Assembly (NCBI GenBank): GCA_035461525.1
Contig: DATHVD010000028.1
Coordinates: forward strand, 1-26,196
DNA length: 26,196 nucleotides
DNA from: JAIBJN01 sp035461525
GTDB lineage: Bacteria > Actinomycetota > Thermoleophilia > Gaiellales > Gaiellaceae
Direction of reading: 5' to 3'
Both the position numbers and the translations under genes were made by a program. Positions 1 to 7,689 of the stretch are shown one piece after another (position 1 is the first letter of the stretch; each line of letters opens with the position of its first letter). Below the pieces are notes generated by a model. That model was not told the DNA's origin and did not search any database. It saw only the letters and a program-made list of their open reading frames with translations.

Positions 1-103
1 TGCCGGAGACCCGCTTCCAGACCTGCTTGAAGAGCATCCCTGCCAGAACGGCGCCGAGCACGCTGAAGAGGAGGCCGAACGGACGGTAGACGAGCTTGGC
101 CAC
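1..103 (-). CDS. DUF4235 family small membrane protein, N-terminal part
   Basis: Reading the minus strand from a GTG at 103 gives 34 residues beginning M-A-K-L-V-Y-R-P-F-G. A hydrophobic stretch follows (about residues 10-25), then a F-K-Q-V-W-K-R-V-S-G segment. This pattern (MAKLxYxPFG, one or two hydrophobic segments, FKQVWKR) is what I know as DUF4235, a small actinobacterial membrane protein of unknown function. The C-terminal part lies beyond the left edge. It is divergent from the ImuB-like gene, with about 100 bp between the two starts that hold the SOS promoter. No clear Shine-Dalgarno sequence precedes the GTG. Function is unknown, and the assignment rests on only 34 residues. Confidence 0.6.
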   Translation of the reverse strand, partial: MAKLVYRPFGLLFSVLGAVLAGMLFKQVWKRVSG

Positions 104-163
104 GACGCACCGTCCGGTACCCGGAGCCGCCGCCTCGAAACATGCCGGGGGCTCTTCAACCCC

Positions 164-203
164 TTGACAGGAGAACGGATGTTCGTGTAGAACACCTGTT
201 CCC
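164..203 (+). promoter_or_regulatory. SOS promoter with two LexA boxes, probably leaderless
   Basis: A perfect -35 hexamer TTGACA (164-169) and a -10 TAGAAC (188-193) are separated by 18 bp. GAACGGATGTTC lies in the spacer (173-184), and GAACACCTGTTC (190-201) overlaps the -10 and the expected start point. Both carry the GAAC-N4-GTTC palindrome of actinobacterial and Bacillus LexA/DinR operators. The first also fits the RNRY centre of that consensus, and the second has one mismatch to it. The box centres are 17 bp apart. Transcription would start at about 200-204, and the ImuB ATG is at 204, so the mRNA should be leaderless or nearly so. Confidence 0.85.
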
Positions 204-1388
204 ATGATCGCCTGTCTCTCCATCCCGGCCATCGCGCTCAGGGTGCCGCTGCTCCGGCGGGCGGACCTGGCAGGCGGGCCCGTGGCGCTCGCGCCGGCGC
301 CGGGGGAGGAGCCGCTGCTCGGCTCCTGTACCCGCGCGGCCGCGGAGGCGGGCATCCGGCCGGGCATGCGGCTCTCCGAGGCGCTCGCCACCTGCCCCGA
401 GCTCGAGCTCGTGGAGCAGGACCCGGCCGGGGTGGAGGAGGCGTGGGAGGCGCTCCTGCGCCGGCTCGAGGAGGCGGGCTTCGCGGTGGAGCCCGACGGG
501 ACGGGGTGCGCCTACTTCGAGACGCGGGGGCTGGAGCGGCTCGCGGGCGGCCTGGAGGAGGCGCTCCGCCGGGCGCTCGACGCGGTCGGGGAGGAGTGGG
601 GAGCCCGTGTGGGGGCGGCCTCCCGGCGCTTCGCCGCGCTCGCGGCGGCGAGCGTGGCGCCTCCCGGCCTCCCGGTCGTGATCGACGACGGGGAGGAGCG
701 CCTCTTCCTCGAGCCGCTTCCGCTCCACCTGCTGCCGCTCTCGCAGGAGCGGAGAGCGGAGCTCTCGGAGCTCGGCGTCAAGCGCCTGGGGGAGCTGGCA
801 CGCCTCCCCGGAGCCGCCGTCGCCGATCGGCTCGGCGCGGACGGCGCGGAGGCGCGGCGGCTCGCCCTGGGGGAGGGCGACGCCGCCGTCCGCCCGCGCC
901 GCCCGCCCGCCGAGCTCGCCGAGACGCTCGCGTTCCCGGAGCCGGTGGCGAACGAGCTCACGCTGGCGCGGGCACTGGCGGTGCTCGTCGAGCGCCTGCT
1001 CGCCCGCCCGGAGCGAGCCGGCCGGGCCCCTCGTCAGCTCGCCCTCTCGGCGCGGCTCGTCGGGGGAGGATCCTGGCGGAGCTCGCTCACGCTGCGCGAG
1101 CCGACGGCGGAGCCCGACCGCCTTCGGCTCGCGCTCGCACCCAGGCTCGCGGAGCTGCCCGCGCCCACGGCGGAGCTCCGGCTCGAGCTGGGGGAGCTGA
1201 CGGAGTCGGTCGGGACGCAGGCCGAGCTCGTCCGTCCCCGCGGCACCCGCCTGCGGGAGCGCCTGCGCGAGGGGCTCCGGCAGGTGCGGGCGGCCGTCGG
1301 GATGGACGCGGTCTGCACCGTCGTGGAGGTCGCGCCGTGGTCGCGCATCCCGGAGAGCCGGGCCATCCTCGTTCCGCGCGACGACTGA
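204..1388 (+). CDS. imuB: ImuB-like Y-family DNA polymerase (catalytically inactive)
   Basis: The product is 394 aa and resembles the Y-family (DinB/ImuB) polymerase fold. An N-terminal palm/finger part has R-P-G-M-R-L-S-E-A-L-A (about residues 53-63), as in ImuB and DinB. A thumb-like helix-hairpin-helix segment follows (E-L-G-V-K-R-L-G-E-L-A-R-L-P, about 190-203), then a C-terminal little-finger-like region. The metal-binding acids expected of an active Y polymerase are absent: the first strand reads I-A-C-L-S-I-P-A, and the usual S-x-D-E region reads C-A-Y-F-E-T-R-G-L. This fits ImuB, a non-catalytic hub that links DnaE2 to the beta clamp during SOS mutagenesis. I could not find a convincing clamp-binding motif by eye. 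The ATG at 204 sits 2 bases after the second LexA box. No imuA precedes it, because the upstream gene is divergent. Confidence 0.82.
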   Translation: MIACLSIPAIALRVPLLRRADLAGGPVALAPAPGEEPLLGSCTRAAAEAGIRPGMRLSEALATCPELELVEQDPAGVEEAWEALLRRLEEAGFAVEPDGTGCAYFETRGLERLAGGLEEALRRALDAVGEEWGARVGAASRRFAALAAASVAPPGLPVVIDDGEERLFLEPLPLHLLPLSQERRAELSELGVKRLGELARLPGAAVADRLGADGAEARRLALGEGDAAVRPRRPPAELAETLAFPEPVANELTLARALAVLVERLLARPERAGRAPRQLALSARLVGGGSWRSSLTLREPTAEPDRLRLALAPRLAELPAPTAELRLELGELTESVGTQAELVRPRGTRLRERLREGLRQVRAAVGMDAVCTVVEVAPWSRIPESRAILVPRDD

Positions 1389-1399
1389 ACGAGCCGCGG

Positions 1400-1609
1400 G
1401 TGGCCGCCGTCGCCTGCGAGGACGGCGTGCCGGCGGCCGTCGGCGGCGTCCGCGTCGAGGTGCTGCGGGACGAATGGCGCGTGGACGACCGTTGGTGGAC
1501 GGAGGAGCCGGTGCGGCGGAGCTACTTCGACGTCGTGCTCGAGACAGGCCGGAACGCCGTCGTCTTTCGCGACGAGGTAAGCGGTCGGTGGTACCGCCAG
1601 AGCGCCTAG
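1400..1609 (+). CDS. Small DUF6504-like protein of the mutasome operon
   Basis: This 69-aa product has the core V-L-R-D-E-W-R-V-D-D-R-W-W, then R-R-S-Y-F-D-V-V-L-E-T-G, then G-R-W-Y-R. It resembles DUF6504, a small beta-rich, tryptophan-rich domain often encoded next to actinobacterial Y-family polymerases. Function is unknown. The frame is open upstream, so translation may instead start at the CTG at 1385, which overlaps the imuB stop, or further upstream. An upstream start would add the N-E-P-R segment that seems to belong to the domain. The gene lies 11 bp after imuB and 132 bp before dnaE2, so SOS co-expression is likely. A role as an accessory to ImuB/DnaE2 is inference from position only. 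Confidence 0.6.
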   Translation: MAAVACEDGVPAAVGGVRVEVLRDEWRVDDRWWTEEPVRRSYFDVVLETGRNAVVFRDEVSGRWYRQSA

Positions 1610-1649
1610 ACGGGCGGCTCCTCGTGATTGCTCGGATCCACCTTCTTTT

Positions 1650-1733
1650 CTTGGGGCACCCCGGCCCACCACCCGCTTTCGAGCGTACAGCCGAAATTCG
1701 CACCCGTGGTGCACGGACCGTGCCGGAAGCGTG
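1650..1733 (+). repeat. Intergenic dispersed repeat, copy 1
   Basis: This 84-base block starts CTTGGGGCACCCCGG and ends GTGCCGGAAGCGTG. It matches a second block at 7272-7355 in the same orientation. The first 38 and last 35 bases are largely conserved (about 35/38 and 30/35 by eye), with a diverged 11-base centre. This copy has two short inverted repeats, GGGG-CA-CCCC and GCACGG-A-CCGTGC. It fills the gap between the DUF6504-like gene and dnaE2. It encodes no recognisable protein, so it is probably a REP- or MITE-like intergenic element. Confidence 0.75.
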
Positions 1734-1741
1734 ACCTGATC

Positions 1742-4700
1742 GTGCCGGAATACGTCGAGCTCCACGCCCACTCGGCCTACTCCTTCCTCGACGGGGCCTC
1801 GCAGCCGGAGGAGCTCGCCGCGCGCGCGGTCGAGCTCGGGTACGAGGCGCTCGCGCTCACCGACCACGACGGGGTCTACGGCTCGCTCGAGTTCGCCTAC
1901 GCCGCGAAGGCGCTCGGCCTGCGCCCGATCACCGGGGCGGAGGTCACGCTCGCGGACGGCGCCCACGTCACGCTCCTCGTCGAGACGACTCGCGGGTACG
2001 CGAATCTCTGCCGGCTCCTCACCGCCGCGCACGCCGGCGAGCGCCTGCACCCGCGGCTAGACCAGACCCTGCTCGAGGAGCGGAGCGAGGGGCTCGTCTG
2101 CCTCTCCGGCTGCGCCCGCCACGGCCTCGCGGTCCGCGACCCGAACGCCGCCGCGCGACTCGCCCGCGCTTTCGGGCGCGACCGCTTCTACGTCGAGCTG
2201 CAGCGGCCCTACGAGCGCGGCGACGCCCGCCGCAACGCGGCGCTCCGCTCGCTCGCGGAGACGCTGGGCGTCCGCACGGTCGCCACCGGGGACGTCCACG
2301 CCCACCACCCTCGCCGGACGCGGCTCCAGGACGTGCTCGTGGCGATCCGCAACCGCACCTCGCTCGAAGGCTGCGAGGCCGAGCGGCGCGGGAACGGCGA
2401 GAGCGTCCTGCTGGCCCCGGCCGACGTCGCCGCCCGCTTCCCCGACGACCTCGAGGCCGTCCGCGCGAGCGCCGAGCTGGCCGAGCGGCTCGCGTTCGAC
2501 CTCACGGACGAGCTGGGCTACCGCTACCCGGACTTCTCCGATGGGCCGACGCCGGCCGACGCCCAGCTCGAGCAGGTCTGCCGGCGCGCCTTCGAGGAAC
2601 GCTACCGGCACGCGCCGCACGCCCTCCGGACGCGGGCCGACGAGCGCCTGCGCGAGGAGCTCGTGCTCATCGCCGAGCTCGGGCTCTCCGGTTTCTTCCT
2701 CCTCCACTGGGAGGTGCTCGACCTCGCCCGCGAGGTCGCCGCCCGCGTCCGCGGGCCCGGCTCGCCGCGTCACCTGCTCCCGCCCGGACGCGGCCGCGGC
2801 AGCTCGGTCGGCTCGATCGTCTGCTACCTGACCGGGCTCTCGCACGTCGACCCGGTCGTCGCCGGCCTCGCGCTCGGCCGCTTCCTCAACCGCGAGCTTT
2901 CTTCCGTCCCGGACATCGACCTCGACTTCCCGCGTGACATCCGGGAAGAGCTGATCGTCGCCGTCACCGAGCGTTACGGGCGCGAGCACTCGGCGCTCGT
3001 GGCGAGCTTCTCCACCTACCGCTCCCGCGGCGCGATCCGCGACGTCGGCAAGGCGCTCGGGCTCCCGCAGGCCGAGCTCGAGCGGCTCGCCCGCGTCTCC
3101 GACGGCTGGAATGCGCGCCGGGTGGGGGAGGAGATGGAGCTCGTCGCCGGTGCGGAGGCCCGCCTCGCCTCGCCGCGCTGGCGCGCCTTCTGCGAGCTCT
3201 GCGGGGAGATCGCCGGCCTGCCCCGCCACCTCTCCCAGCACCCGGGCGGCATGGTCATCTCCTCCCGGCCGCTCGTCGAGCTCGTCCCCGTCGAGCCGGC
3301 CGCGATGGAGGGCCGACAGACCTGCCAGTGGGACAAGGATTCCTGCGCCGACGCCGGCTTCCTCAAGATCGACCTGCTCGGGCTCGGCATGCTCTCGGCG
3401 GTCGAGGAGTGCGTCGAGCAGATCGCGCTCCTGCGCGGGAAGCCGATCGACCTCTCCCGCATCCCGCTGGACGATCCCGGCGTCTACCGGGAGATCCAGG
3501 ACGCGGACACCGTCGGCCTCTTCCAGATCGAGAGCCGCGCGCAGATGCAGAGCCTCCTGCGCACCCGGCCGGAGAACCTCGACGACCTCACCGTCCAGGT
3601 GGCGCTCGTGCGCCCTGGGCCGATCCAGGGGAAGGCCGTGCACCCCTACGTCGAGCGGCGCCAGCGCCTGCGCGAGGACCCGTCCTACGAGCCGCCCTAC
3701 GACCATCCGTCGCTCGCCGGGCCGCTGCGGGAGACGCTCGGCGCCATCATCTTCCAGGAGCAGGTGCTCGACGTCGCCGTCGCCCTCGCCGGCTTCAGCG
3801 TCGGGGAGGCCGAGGGACTCCGGCGCGCGATGAGCCGCAAGCGCAGCCTGGAGGCGCTCGAGGCGCACCGCCGCCGGTTCGTCGAGGGCGCGCTCCGAAG
3901 CGGCGCCGACCGCGAGACCGCCGAGCTCGTCTTCTCGAAGCTCACCGGCTTCGCCTCGTTCGGCTTCCCGAAGTCGCACGCGGCCGCGTTCGCGCTGCTC
4001 GCCTACCAGTCGGCGTGGCTGCGCCACCACTATCCGGAGGAGTTTCTCTGCGCGCTCCTGAACGCGCAGCCGATGGGCTTCTACCCGCCCGCGAGCCTCG
4101 TCCGGGACGCGCAGCGGCGCGGCGTCGACGTGCGTTCGCCGGACGTGAACCGAAGCGGCGCGACGTGTCTGCTCGAGGGTGATGCCGTCCGCGTCGGCCT
4201 CGGCTACGTCAAGGGCGTCGGCGAGGGGCCGGCGAAGGCGCTCGTCGCCGAGCGCGAGGCGGGTGGGGCGTTCGGGAGCGTCTCCAACCTCGCCCGCCGG
4301 GCGCCGCTCGAGCGCCCGGCGCTGGAGGCTCTCGTGGCGAGCGGCGCCTGTGACTCCTTCGGCTGGCCCCGCAGACAGCTTCTCTGGCGCCTGGGCCTCG
4401 CCCCCCGCTCGGCGAGCGCGGGCGAGGGCGGCGCAGCGAGGCAGCTGGCGCTCCCGCTCGAGCCGACCAGCGAGATCCCCGACCTGGCCGAACAGACGCC
4501 GTGGGAGCGCATGCTCGCCGACTACCGCCTGACGAGCGTCTCCGTGGGCACGCATCCGCTCGAGCTCCTGCGTCCCCACCTGCCCGGGGAGGTGCTGGCG
4601 AGCCCCGACCTCGAGTCGGCCCCGCACGGAGCCCGGGTCGCCGTCGCGGGCCTCGTCGTCGCCCGGCAGCGACCGGCGACGGCCTCGGGCGTCGTCTTCA

Positions 4701-4948
4701 TGCTCATCGAGGACGAGCACGGCCAGGTGAACCTCGTCGTCCCGCCGCCCGTCTACGACCGCTACCGCGCGGTCGTGCGCGGGGAGCCGCTCCTGCTCGC
4801 CCGCGGCCGCTTCGAGCGCGTGGAGCGCAACAGGAACGTCGTCGTCTCCGAGCTCGTCTCGCTCGGGCCGCTCGCCCGCACGGTCGCCGGCGAGGCCGAG
4901 GTCCGCAGCGCCATGCCCTCCGCCCACCACTTCGGGGGGCGCCGCTGA
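1742..4948 (+). CDS. dnaE2: Error-prone DNA polymerase DnaE2
   Basis: The product is 1068 aa from the GTG at 1742, a normal DnaE2 length. The N-terminal PHP domain begins with E-L-H-A-H-S-A-Y-S-F and has A-L-T-D-H-D-G. The C-family polymerase palm carries P-D-I-D-L-D-F with catalytic Asp391 and Asp393, and the third Asp is in F-L-K-I-D-L-L-G (Asp544). A helix-hairpin-helix (G-Y-V-K-G-V-G-E-G) and a C-terminal OB-fold segment (V-A-V-A-G-L-V-V) follow. DnaE2 does translesion synthesis and induced mutagenesis together with ImuB. The frame stays open to 1628, but those extra 38 codons run through the intergenic repeat and resemble no DnaE2 N terminus, so the start is placed at the PHP domain. No SOS box lies in the 132-bp gap upstream, so expression probably depends on the imuB promoter. 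Confidence 0.95.
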   Translation: MPEYVELHAHSAYSFLDGASQPEELAARAVELGYEALALTDHDGVYGSLEFAYAAKALGLRPITGAEVTLADGAHVTLLVETTRGYANLCRLLTAAHAGERLHPRLDQTLLEERSEGLVCLSGCARHGLAVRDPNAAARLARAFGRDRFYVELQRPYERGDARRNAALRSLAETLGVRTVATGDVHAHHPRRTRLQDVLVAIRNRTSLEGCEAERRGNGESVLLAPADVAARFPDDLEAVRASAELAERLAFDLTDELGYRYPDFSDGPTPADAQLEQVCRRAFEERYRHAPHALRTRADERLREELVLIAELGLSGFFLLHWEVLDLAREVAARVRGPGSPRHLLPPGRGRGSSVGSIVCYLTGLSHVDPVVAGLALGRFLNRELSSVPDIDLDFPRDIREELIVAVTERYGREHSALVASFSTYRSRGAIRDVGKALGLPQAELERLARVSDGWNARRVGEEMELVAGAEARLASPRWRAFCELCGEIAGLPRHLSQHPGGMVISSRPLVELVPVEPAAMEGRQTCQWDKDSCADAGFLKIDLLGLGMLSAVEECVEQIALLRGKPIDLSRIPLDDPGVYREIQDADTVGLFQIESRAQMQSLLRTRPENLDDLTVQVALVRPGPIQGKAVHPYVERRQRLREDPSYEPPYDHPSLAGPLRETLGAIIFQEQVLDVAVALAGFSVGEAEGLRRAMSRKRSLEALEAHRRRFVEGALRSGADRETAELVFSKLTGFASFGFPKSHAAAFALLAYQSAWLRHHYPEEFLCALLNAQPMGFYPPASLVRDAQRRGVDVRSPDVNRSGATCLLEGDAVRVGLGYVKGVGEGPAKALVAEREAGGAFGSVSNLARRAPLERPALEALVASGACDSFGWPRRQLLWRLGLAPRSASAGEGGAARQLALPLEPTSEIPDLAEQTPWERMLADYRLTSVSVGTHPLELLRPHLPGEVLASPDLESAPHGARVAVAGLVVARQRPATASGVVFMLIEDEHGQVNLVVPPPVYDRYRAVVRGEPLLLARGRFERVERNRNVVVSELVSLGPLARTVAGEAEVRSAMPSAHHFGGRR

Positions 4949-4992
4949 GCCGCTGTCAAGCAGGACGCACCCTCCGGCCGAATCACTGAGCC

Positions 4993-5781
4993 GTGGCGAT
5001 CGATCCGCCATCCCGCTGCCTCCTCCACGCCTTCGCAGTCCTCGGCCTCGCAGCCATCGTCTTCAGCTCGACGGCCTCCTCGGACCTGGCCGCGGTGATC
5101 GCCTACGACGCCGTCGCCCTCTCCGTCGTTCTCGCCATCCTCGCCGGGATCTGGCTTCATCGCCCGGCGAGAGCGCTCCCCTGGATCCTGGTCGTGCTCG
5201 GCTTCGCGCTGATCGTCGCTGACGATGTCCTCTGGGAGGTCTACGTCTGCCTCGACCGCAGCCCTTCCCGTCGCCGGCAGACATCCTCTACCTCGCCTCC
5301 TATCCGCTCGTCGGTGAGGGTCTCATCCTGCTCGCCCGGGGCGCGCACGCGGACGAGCAGGCGCACGCGTGGTCGACGCGGCGATCGTGACCTCGCCGCC
5401 TCGGTGCTCGCCTGGGTCTTCCTCGGCGACCGTACGCGGCAGATCGCAGCTTGTCCCTCCTCGAGCTGGCGCTCTCCTGCCCGCTCATGAACCTGCTGCT
5501 CCTCGTCGCCCAGATCGAGTCGGGGCCCACGCCCTCGACCTCGACGAGGTCGACCCGGGCGCGCTGGCGGCGGACTCGGTCGCGACGATGCGGCCCGTCG
5601 CCGAAGCCGCCGATGTCACGCCTCGGCTCGACTCGACCCGGTCTCCGCGGTGCGCGGGGACGCGAAGCGCCTGGGGCAGCTCCTCGAGCATCGAGGGCGG
5701 GGAACCACCGCCCGCGCGCGCATCCCGCTCGCCGCCGGCGTCCGCGCCCTCGGGTTGGGCGGGCCCGGACGGTCCGCCTAG
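4993..5781 (+). pseudogene. Decayed membrane-anchored sensor histidine kinase
   Basis: Pieces of one protein can be read only by changing frame at least five times. From GTG 4993 come several hydrophobic segments (to about 5256). Then P-A-D-I-L-Y-L-A-S-Y-P-L, next V-V-D-A-A-I-V, then S-V-L-A-W-V-F-L, then S-L-S-L-L-E-L-A and P-L-M-N-L-L-L-L (to about 5520). Together these look like the multi-helix N-terminal sensor of Thermoleophilia-type kinases. Next come a fragment with D-L-D-E-V-D-P-G-A-L-A and, in another frame, R-G-D-A-K-R-L-G-Q-L-L-E, the N-box side of a HATPase domain. It is joined directly to R-G-R-G-T-T-A-R-A-R-I-P-L, the usual end of a HATPase domain, stopping at the TAG at 5779-5781. 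The HisKA domain with its His and most of the ATPase domain are deleted. It cannot work as a kinase. Confidence 0.75.
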
Positions 5782-5812
5782 CGGCGGGGGCCGTGGCCCG
5801 GACACGCTCGTC

Positions 5813-5825
5813 TACGCTTCGCGCC
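5813..5825 (+). promoter_or_regulatory. -10 element for a leaderless FAD oxidoreductase gene
   Basis: TACGCT at 5813-5818 lies 7 bases before the GTG start at 5826. That spacing puts the transcription start on or next to the start codon. No Shine-Dalgarno sequence and no clear -35 are visible. Confidence 0.45.
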
Positions 5826-7223
5826 GTGCCTCCGCGCTCCCTCTGGCTCCGCGAGGCGCTCCCGGGCGAGACGGGCGACTCGTCCCCGGAGCTCCTCGAG
5901 CCCGTGTCGGCCGATGTCTGCGTTGTCGGCGGCGGCTACACGGGGCTCTGGACGGCGCTGCGTGTGAAGGAGCTCGAGCCGGCTGCCGACGTCGCGCTCG
6001 TCGAGTCCGACATCTGCGGCGGCGGCCCCTCCGGCCGAAACGGCGGCTTCGCGCTCTCGTGGTGGCCGAAGATCGAGTCGCTGGTGAAGCGGGTCGGAGA
6101 GGGGGAGGCGTTCAGGCTCGTGCGCGCCTCGGCCGAGGCGGTGACCGAGCTGGGCGAGTTCTGCGAGCGGGAGGGGGTGGACGCTCACTTCAGGCAGGGA
6201 GGCTGGCTCTGGACGGCGACCTCGCCGGTGCAGGTCGGGTCGTGGGAGGGCGCCGTCGCAGCGGCCGAGCGTGCGGGCGAGCGTCCCTTCGAGCTCCTGG
6301 CCGCCGACGAGGTGCACAGGCGCACCGGGTCTCCCGTGCATCTCGGCGCGGCGTTCGAGGCGGGCGCGGCGACCGTCCAGCCGGCGCTCCTCGCCCGCGG
6401 CCTGAGGCGCGTCGCCCTGGCACGGGGGATCCGCATCTTCGAGCGCTCTCCCATGGTCGACCTCGACCGCGATGCCGGAGTCGTCCACACGCCCTCCGGG
6501 TCGGTGCGGGCGGGCGCCGTCGTCCTCGCCACCGGCGCATGGTTGTCGGCCGTGCGCGAGCTCACGTCGGCGATCGTCGCGGTCGCGAGCGACATGATCG
6601 CCACCGCGCCCATGGCGGAGCGGCTCGAGGAGGCCGGGTGGGTCGGAGGCGAGTCGATCTCCAACTGCCGGCTGATGGTGCACTACTACCGGACGACCGC
6701 CGACGGCCGGATTGCGTTCGGCCAGGGAGGCCAGCGCCACGTCTTCGGCGGCCGCGTCGACGACGAGTTCCTCGGGGAGACGCCCCCGTCCACCCGGGCG
6801 AGCCTCGAGCGCGACCTCGTCCGCCTCGTCCCGTACGCGCGCGGCGTCGGGGTCACGCACGCCTGGGCCGGGCCCATCGACCGCACGCTGGACGGGCTTC
6901 CGTTCTTCGGCCGCCTCCCCGGCGCGGCGCGGATCGTCTACGGCGCGGGTTACTCCGGGAACGGCGTCGCGCCGAGCCTCACCGCGGGGAAGATCCTCGC
7001 CTCGAGCGCCCTCGGTCGCGACGACGAGTGGTCGGGCTGCGGACTGAACCGGGGCGCGCCCGGTACTTTCCCGCCGGAGCCGTTTCGCTACCTCGGCGGC
7101 TTCGCGGTGCGCGCGGCCGTCCGCAGGAAGGAGTCCCGCGAGGACGAGGGCAGGAGCGTCGACCCGCTCACGCGCCGGCTCGCCGCCCTGGCGCCGCAGG
7201 GCTTCTTCCGGGTGGCGCGCTAG
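5826..7223 (+). CDS. FAD-dependent oxidoreductase (DAO family)
   Basis: The product is 465 aa. The FAD-binding Rossmann motif V-V-G-G-G-Y-T-G-L-W-T-A is at about 33-44, followed by the acidic end of beta-2 (V-E-S-D) and S-G-R-N-G-G-F at about 69-75. The second dinucleotide-binding stretch V-V-L-A-T-G-A-W and the C-terminal Y-G-A-G-Y-S-G-N-G-V-A complete the D-amino-acid-oxidase-like fold (PF01266). This group oxidises amines or amino acids, for example the gamma-glutamylputrescine oxidase/OrdL-like enzymes. The substrate cannot be read from the sequence. The start is the GTG just before P-P-R-S-L-W-L, because upstream codons in frame belong to the kinase pseudogene. The gene seems to stand alone between that pseudogene and repeat copy 2. 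Confidence 0.88.
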   Translation: MPPRSLWLREALPGETGDSSPELLEPVSADVCVVGGGYTGLWTALRVKELEPAADVALVESDICGGGPSGRNGGFALSWWPKIESLVKRVGEGEAFRLVRASAEAVTELGEFCEREGVDAHFRQGGWLWTATSPVQVGSWEGAVAAAERAGERPFELLAADEVHRRTGSPVHLGAAFEAGAATVQPALLARGLRRVALARGIRIFERSPMVDLDRDAGVVHTPSGSVRAGAVVLATGAWLSAVRELTSAIVAVASDMIATAPMAERLEEAGWVGGESISNCRLMVHYYRTTADGRIAFGQGGQRHVFGGRVDDEFLGETPPSTRASLERDLVRLVPYARGVGVTHAWAGPIDRTLDGLPFFGRLPGAARIVYGAGYSGNGVAPSLTAGKILASSALGRDDEWSGCGLNRGAPGTFPPEPFRYLGGFAVRAAVRRKESREDEGRSVDPLTRRLAALAPQGFFRVAR

Positions 7224-7271
7224 CCGCGTCCCGACCGGGGCGCGGCGCCCGCGCCGTCCGCAGGTCCGCTC

Positions 7272-7355
7272 CTTGGGGCCACCCCGGACCACCACCCGCT
7301 TCGAGCGTAGCGAGAGAGAGCGCACGCGTGGCGCGCGGAACGTGCCGGAAGCATG
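7272..7355 (+). repeat. Intergenic dispersed repeat, copy 2
   Basis: This is the second copy of the 84-base block at 1650-1733, in direct orientation, starting CTTGGGGCCACCCCGG and ending GTGCCGGAAGCATG. The 11-base centre differs (GCGAGAGAGAG here). The GCACGG/CCGTGC inverted repeat of copy 1 is degraded (GCGCGG-A-ACGTGC). It lies in the gap between the FAD oxidoreductase stop (7223) and the 3' end of the minus-strand small gene (7384). Nothing else recognisable is in that 160-bp gap. Confidence 0.75.
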
Positions 7356-7383
7356 CCGATCCTTCCCCGGCTCGCGCCGGAGG

Positions 7384-7683
7384 CTAGTCGAGCCCGAGGG
7401 CGAGGCCTGGCAGGCGCTTCTGCGCGCGGGCGTTGAAGGCGTCCTCGTACTCCTCGGCGGCGTCCGCGTCGAGCGTCCCCCCGAACGCGTCCCGGTACTC
7501 GACCAGGGCGTCCTGGGCCGTCTCGACGCGGTCGAGGTAGTCGCCGTAGCGCTCCTCGGCCTCGTCGCGCGGCGACGAGTGGTAGGCGGCGAGCGCCTGC
7601 TCGCAGTCGCGGAGGAGGTCGGCGTGCTCGCTCTCGAAGAGCTCGAGCTGGCGCTCGACGAGATCGGCGAAGCGGGCGCGCAC
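7384..7683 (-). CDS. Small charged helical protein of unknown function
   Basis: The product is 99 aa from the GTG at 7683. It starts M-R-A-R-F-A-D-L-V-E-R-Q and is almost entirely predicted helix, rich in Glu, Asp, Arg and Ala. It has no Cys, no signal peptide and no membrane segment. I do not recognise the family. The GTG lies 7 bases after a TAGTCT -10 element (minus strand) that overlaps the -10 of the divergent hydrolase gene. That promoter position and the strong charge pattern support a real gene. A helical-bundle or adaptor protein is possible, but this is a guess. Confidence 0.65.
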   Translation of the reverse strand: MRARFADLVERQLELFESEHADLLRDCEQALAAYHSSPRDEAEERYGDYLDRVETAQDALVEYRDAFGGTLDADAAEEYEDAFNARAQKRLPGLALGLD

Positions 7684-7689
7684 GCTCCG

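Noticed and set aside
1628..1741. N-terminal extension of DnaE2 through the intergenic repeat.
   Set aside because: The residues resemble no DnaE2 N terminus and come from a repeat also found in a non-coding gap at 7272-7355.
2057..5011. Very long open frame on the minus strand opposite dnaE2.
   Set aside because: It is the antisense shadow of a high-GC gene; it has repetitive Arg/Glu/Ala composition and no recognisable motif, while the plus strand has all DnaE2 motifs.
7238..7250. GC palindrome after the FAD oxidoreductase as a terminator.
   Set aside because: Short stem with almost no loop and no T tract.
1650..7355. Composite mobile element bounded by the two 84-bp repeats.
   Set aside because: No transposase or integrase lies between the copies, and the enclosed dnaE2 belongs with imuB outside them.
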